Assembly (NCBI RefSeq): GCF_004801855.1
Contig: NZ_SSTC01000016.1
Coordinates: 1-64,000, forward strand
Length of the DNA: 64,000 nt
Source: Pseudomonas sp. A-1
GTDB lineage: Bacteria; Pseudomonadota; Gammaproteobacteria; Pseudomonadales; Pseudomonadaceae
Direction: 5' to 3'
Under the pieces are notes generated by a model, which was not told the origin of the DNA, made no database searches, and saw only the letters and a list, made by a program, of their open reading frames with translations. Shown here piece after piece: positions 60,018 through 64,000 of the stretch (position 1 is its first letter; each line of letters starts with the position of its first letter). A program made the position numbers and the translations under genes.

Positions 60018-60055
60018 CAATGAAAAGCCCGACCACAAGGTCGGGCTTTTCATTG
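60018..60055. terminator. Bidirectional terminator between ppnP and cysB
   Basis: A perfect 17-bp stem with an ACAA loop, containing CTTTT on both strands. It lies between converging genes. Confidence 0.88.
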
Positions 60056-60076
60056 CGCCACTGCCGGGCTGCCGCC

Positions 60077-61126
<1,050 letters not shown>

Positions 61127-61171
61127 TTATTTTGGAATCTTAGACGAGAAATACCTTCCTGTATGCTCCCC

Positions 61172-61669
61172 TCAGCGACTTTCGCCACCTTCTGGCAGGA
61201 TGGGCACCAGGTAGACCGGCACCCGCGCCTGCTGCAGCAGGCGCAGGCAGGTGCGCCCCAGCGCGGCGCCCGGCTGCAGGCTCTGGCTGTGCGAGCCGAT
61301 CACGATCAGCTCCACGGCGAGATCCTCCGCCAACTGCAGGATCACCTGCGGCGGATCGCCGAGCTGGACCTGCACGGCGCGGATCGGCAGCGCATCCTCG
61401 GCACTTTCCTGAAGCTCGTCGCAGAATCCTTCGAACACCCGCTGCTCGATGCTGGCCATGACGCGCTCGAGGCCGTGCTGGTGGAGATCGCTGAGCGAGT
61501 CGGCATCGAGGTAGGTCTGCAGCAGCGATTCGGCGAACAGCCCGAGCGGCTCGACCACGTGCAGCACATACAGGTCGGCGTGGTGCACTCGCGCGAGCGT
61601 CAGCGCGTGCTGCAGTACGTAGGGTGCGTACAGCCCGAGGTCGGTGGCGTAGAGGATGGAGCGGATCAT
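61172..61669 (-). CDS. Universal stress protein (UspA family)
   Basis: A 165-residue UspA-fold protein. MIRSILYATDLG at the start is normal; the ATP-binding motif GSHSQSLQPGAALGRTC (G-2x-G-9x-G(S/T) type) is partly conserved. It lies 57 bases after the 5'-nucleotidase gene on the same strand. Confidence 0.85.
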   Translation of the reverse strand: MIRSILYATDLGLYAPYVLQHALTLARVHHADLYVLHVVEPLGLFAESLLQTYLDADSLSDLHQHGLERVMASIEQRVFEGFCDELQESAEDALPIRAVQVQLGDPPQVILQLAEDLAVELIVIGSHSQSLQPGAALGRTCLRLLQQARVPVYLVPILPEGGESR

Positions 61670-61725
61670 CAGGCCTCCATGGCAGGGGGCTGCGTTACCT
61701 CCTCAGCGTAGCAGGGCTTTGCCGC

Positions 61726-62622
61726 TCACTCGTTGGCCACACCGTGGGGCACATGGCCGGTCGGCACCACGCTGCGCGCCCGCTCGCAGTGCCCGGCCTG
61801 GTCGTCGAAGAACACGTCGGCGGCGAAGGCCTCGAGGAACGCCGACTTGTCGAGGCCGCCGAGGAACAGCGACTCGTCGAGGCGGATGTCCCAGTCGCGC
61901 AGGGTGCGGATCACCCGCTCGTGAGCCGGCGCCGAACGCGCGGTGACCAGGGCGGTGCGGATCGGACACGCCTCCTCGGCGAACTCGCGCTGCAGGCGGT
62001 TGAGCGCGGCGAGGAACGGCTTGAACGGCCCGCCGCCCAGCGGCTGACGGGCCGCCTCGCGCTCGCGCGCCTGGAAGGCGGCCAGGCCGTCCTGCTGGTA
62101 GATGCGCTCGGCCTCGTCGGAGAACAGCACCGCATCGCCATCGAAGGCGATGCGCAGTTCGTGGCTGGCCGCGCGCCGGGCACCGCCGGCGAGGATGGTG
62201 GCGGCGGCGAAGCCGGCCTCCAGGGCATGGCGCACGTCCTCGGCGTGGGTGGAAAGGAACAGCTGGCAGCCGAAGGCGGCCAGGTAGGGATCGGGGCTGC
62301 GCCCGCCGACGAAAGCGGCGCGGGTGATCGGCAGGCCGTAGTGCTGGATCGAGTTGAACACCCGCAGGCCGGTATCGGCGCTGTTGCGCGACACCAGCAC
62401 CACCTCGACCCGCGCCTGCGCCAGACGCGTGTTGAGGCCCAGCAGCTTCTCCACCAGCGGGTAGGCCTCGCCGGGCCCCAGCACCTCGTCCTCGTGGGCG
62501 ATCTGGTACTGCCGGTAGGCCTCGATGCCCTCGGCCTCGTAGACGCGGTGGCTGTCGTCGAGGTCGAACAGCGCCCGCGAGGAGATCGCCACCACCAGCT
62601 TGTCGCCCAGGCTGCCCGCCAT
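61726..62622 (-). CDS. Cytosolic 5'-nucleotidase (NT5C1-like)
   Basis: A 298-residue HAD-fold nucleotidase similar to animal cytosolic 5'-nucleotidase I. Landmarks are SRALFDLDDSH near the N-terminus, the RIAFDGDAVLFSDE motif (about 157-170) and DVFFDDQAGHCE near the end. It would dephosphorylate nucleoside monophosphates. It sits 15 bases after the PanE-like gene. Confidence 0.82.
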   Translation of the reverse strand: MAGSLGDKLVVAISSRALFDLDDSHRVYEAEGIEAYRQYQIAHEDEVLGPGEAYPLVEKLLGLNTRLAQARVEVVLVSRNSADTGLRVFNSIQHYGLPITRAAFVGGRSPDPYLAAFGCQLFLSTHAEDVRHALEAGFAAATILAGGARRAASHELRIAFDGDAVLFSDEAERIYQQDGLAAFQAREREAARQPLGGGPFKPFLAALNRLQREFAEEACPIRTALVTARSAPAHERVIRTLRDWDIRLDESLFLGGLDKSAFLEAFAADVFFDDQAGHCERARSVVPTGHVPHGVANE

Positions 62623-62637
62623 CTCAGCTCCTCCCCG

Positions 62638-63588
62638 TCACTGGCCGGCTTCCTGCAGGAAGGCCAGCGTCTGATGCAGCATGCGCACCCGCGGCATGTC
62701 CACTCCGGCGGCGACGGCGGCAGCAAGGGGCGCGGCATACAGCGCCGGCAGCTCGGCCGGGCGACGCTGGGCGAAGTCGTGGTACATGCTCGGCAGGTAA
62801 TCGGGCATGCGGTCGGTGTAGGCCAGCAGCTTCTGCGGGTAGTGGTCCGGCAGCCTGTGGCCGCAGGCCCGGGCGGCATCCACCACCTCCTCCATCAGCG
62901 ACTGCAGCAGCGCGCGGCTGTGCGGACTGGCCATCAGCGGCGCGGTGGAGCTGCCGAGCAGCACCGAGACGCCGTTGTAGGGGATGTTCCACACTAGCTT
63001 CTGCCAGCGCGCCTGGTCGAGATCGGCGATCACGGCGGACTCGATGCCCGCCTCGCGCAGCCAAGCCACGCCCTGCTCGAGCAGTGCCTGGCGCTCGGCG
63101 GCCGACGCCGGCCCGCTGTGGTAGCCGAGGTTGCACACGCCCTGGGCCTGGTGCACCACCACGCCCGGCGCCTCGCGGTGAGCACAGATGAAGCACAGCC
63201 CGCCGAGCAGGTGCAGCGCGTCGGGCAGCAGCGGACGCAGCGCGTCCTCCACGCCCAGGCCGTTCTGCAGCAGCACCACCTTCGCCCCCGGCGCCGCGGC
63301 CTGCACGATCAGCGGCGCCAGCTCGGCGTTGCTGGTGGTCTTGGCCCCGACCAGCAGCCAGTCGCAGCGCGGCATCTGCGCCGCGTCGCGCCAGGCGTTG
63401 ACCTGCGGCAGGTACAGCTCACCGAGCTGGGCATGGCGCACGCGCAGGCCGTCGCGGGCCACGGCCTCGTATTCGCTGCGCAGCAGGAAGTGCACCTCGA
63501 AGCCGGCACGGGCCAGCATCAGGCCGTAGTAGCCACCGATGGCACCGGTGCCGATGATGCCGATGCGCGGGCGAACCGATTCGCTCAT
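62638..63588 (-). CDS. Putative 2-dehydropantoate 2-reductase (PanE-like)
   Basis: A 316-residue NADPH-dependent reductase of the PanE/ApbA family. GIIGTGAIGGYYGLMLARAG (10-29), LLQNGLGVED and the lysine in RWQKLVWNIPYNG are family marks. The usual role is in pantothenate synthesis, but paralogues with other substrates are common, so the call is at family level. Confidence 0.82.
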   Translation of the reverse strand: MSESVRPRIGIIGTGAIGGYYGLMLARAGFEVHFLLRSEYEAVARDGLRVRHAQLGELYLPQVNAWRDAAQMPRCDWLLVGAKTTSNAELAPLIVQAAAPGAKVVLLQNGLGVEDALRPLLPDALHLLGGLCFICAHREAPGVVVHQAQGVCNLGYHSGPASAAERQALLEQGVAWLREAGIESAVIADLDQARWQKLVWNIPYNGVSVLLGSSTAPLMASPHSRALLQSLMEEVVDAARACGHRLPDHYPQKLLAYTDRMPDYLPSMYHDFAQRRPAELPALYAAPLAAAVAAGVDMPRVRMLHQTLAFLQEAGQ

Positions 63589-63853
63589 TGCAATGCTCCA
63601 GAAAGGATGGGCCGCCCACTATCGATGGCCCGCCGCCACCCTGGCAAGCCCGTCGAACGGGAAGCGTCCGCTGATCGGCCGGAAGCGGTGCGCCACCGGC
63701 CGCCGAGCCTTGCCATCCCGCGCCGAAAAACCCGCACATCTTATTGTTAAGCGGGCGCCTAAAGCGTTAAGGTTCAGGCATCCCGTTGCCCCTATTGCTG
63801 CCTCCGCCACGGGCCTGGCCGGCGGACGGCATCCGTGACCGATGAGTAACACG

Positions 63854-64000
63854 ATGGCTGATTTACCGATCGACGACCTTAACATTGCCTCCAACGAGGC
63901 ACTGATCACCCCCGAACAGCTCAAGCAGGAACTGCCCCTCACCGAAACCGCCCGCCGCACCGTGAGCGACGGCCGCCAGGTGGTGCGCGACATTCTCGAC
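63854..64000 (+). CDS. DAHP synthase, class I, N-terminal part (cut by window edge)
   Basis: Forty-nine codons before the edge, starting MADLPIDDLNIASNEALITP and ending GRQVVRDILD, match the start of pseudomonad 3-deoxy-7-phosphoheptulonate synthase (AroF/G/H class), the first step of the shikimate pathway. An ATG 12 bases upstream is an alternative start. The feedback class (Phe, Tyr or Trp) cannot be told from this part. The 265 bases before it hold no gene; AT-rich TTATTGTTAAG near 63741 may be promoter. Confidence 0.85.
   Translation, partial: MADLPIDDLNIASNEALITPEQLKQELPLTETARRTVSDGRQVVRDILD

Noticed and set aside
63619-63993. 124-codon minus-strand ORF at the right edge
   Set aside because: It lies antisense to the start of the DAHP synthase, whose N-terminus is recognisable; no motif in the antisense frame.

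Overview
The window is GC-rich, densely coded DNA from a gammaproteobacterium of the Pseudomonas group. This rests on recognisable protein sequences (HtpG, FabA/FabB, SdhCDAB, CysB, LpdG-type Lpd) and on blocks I recall as typical of pseudomonads: nirB-nirD-nitrate reductase-cobA, gpsA...hybrid kinase-fabA-fabB, and gltA/sdhCDAB-sucAB-lpd-sucCD. No rRNA, tRNA, CRISPR array, phage or transposase gene was seen. The species cannot be fixed from the sequence alone.

Layout. 1-6.3 kb: the tail of an unidentified gene, then an organophosphonate (2-aminoethylphosphonate type) unit of LysR regulator, ABC ATPase, fused permease, binding protein and FAD amine oxidase. 6.3-13.2 kb: nitrate/nitrite assimilation (nirB, nirD, nitrate reductase, cobA). 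A composite control region precedes it, with an NtrC-like site, a sigma-54 promoter, a two-hairpin ANTAR (NasT-type) RNA element and a leader terminator. Three copies of a 57-60 bp inverted repeat sit in the gene gaps. 13.2-19.8 kb: a small membrane ORF, an AEC transporter, a cytochrome c, a lipoprotein and the molybdate operon modE-modA-modB-modC. A perfect ModE-type palindrome separates modE from a divergent, internally deleted molbindin remnant. 19.8-29.6 kb: selD-mnmH (selenium for tRNA), a patatin-like protein, and a long minus-strand run ending with gpsA. 29.7-36.7 kb: a TonB-dependent receptor, periplasmic binding protein and hybrid histidine kinase unit, followed by fabA-fabB. 36.7-44.1 kb: an OsmC-like protein behind a CsoR/FrmR-type operator, a DUF3859 protein, htpG with a sigma-32 promoter, an unrecognised membrane protein, a repeat-bearing lipoprotein, a DUF599 protein and a BrnQ transporter. 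44.1-57.2 kb: the TCA supercluster, with sdhCDAB-sucAB-lpd-sucCD on the minus strand and gltA divergent from sdhC. 57.2-64 kb: housekeeping genes (YkgJ-like, DUF486, HIBADH family, exonuclease, ppnP, cysB, Usp, 5'-nucleotidase, PanE-like) and the first 49 codons of a DAHP synthase.

How it fits together. ModABC supplies molybdate for the molybdopterin of the nitrate reductase. CobA makes the siroheme precursor needed by NirB. NirBD reduces the nitrite formed. CysB probably ties in sulfur supply. The TCA block holds the citrate synthase, 2-oxoglutarate dehydrogenase, succinyl-CoA synthetase and succinate dehydrogenase steps in one locus. Most of the window is conserved core genome. The accessory points are the phosphonate unit, the leader of nirB, the repeats, the molbindin remnant and the receptor-kinase unit. 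No wholly new defence or mobile system is evident.
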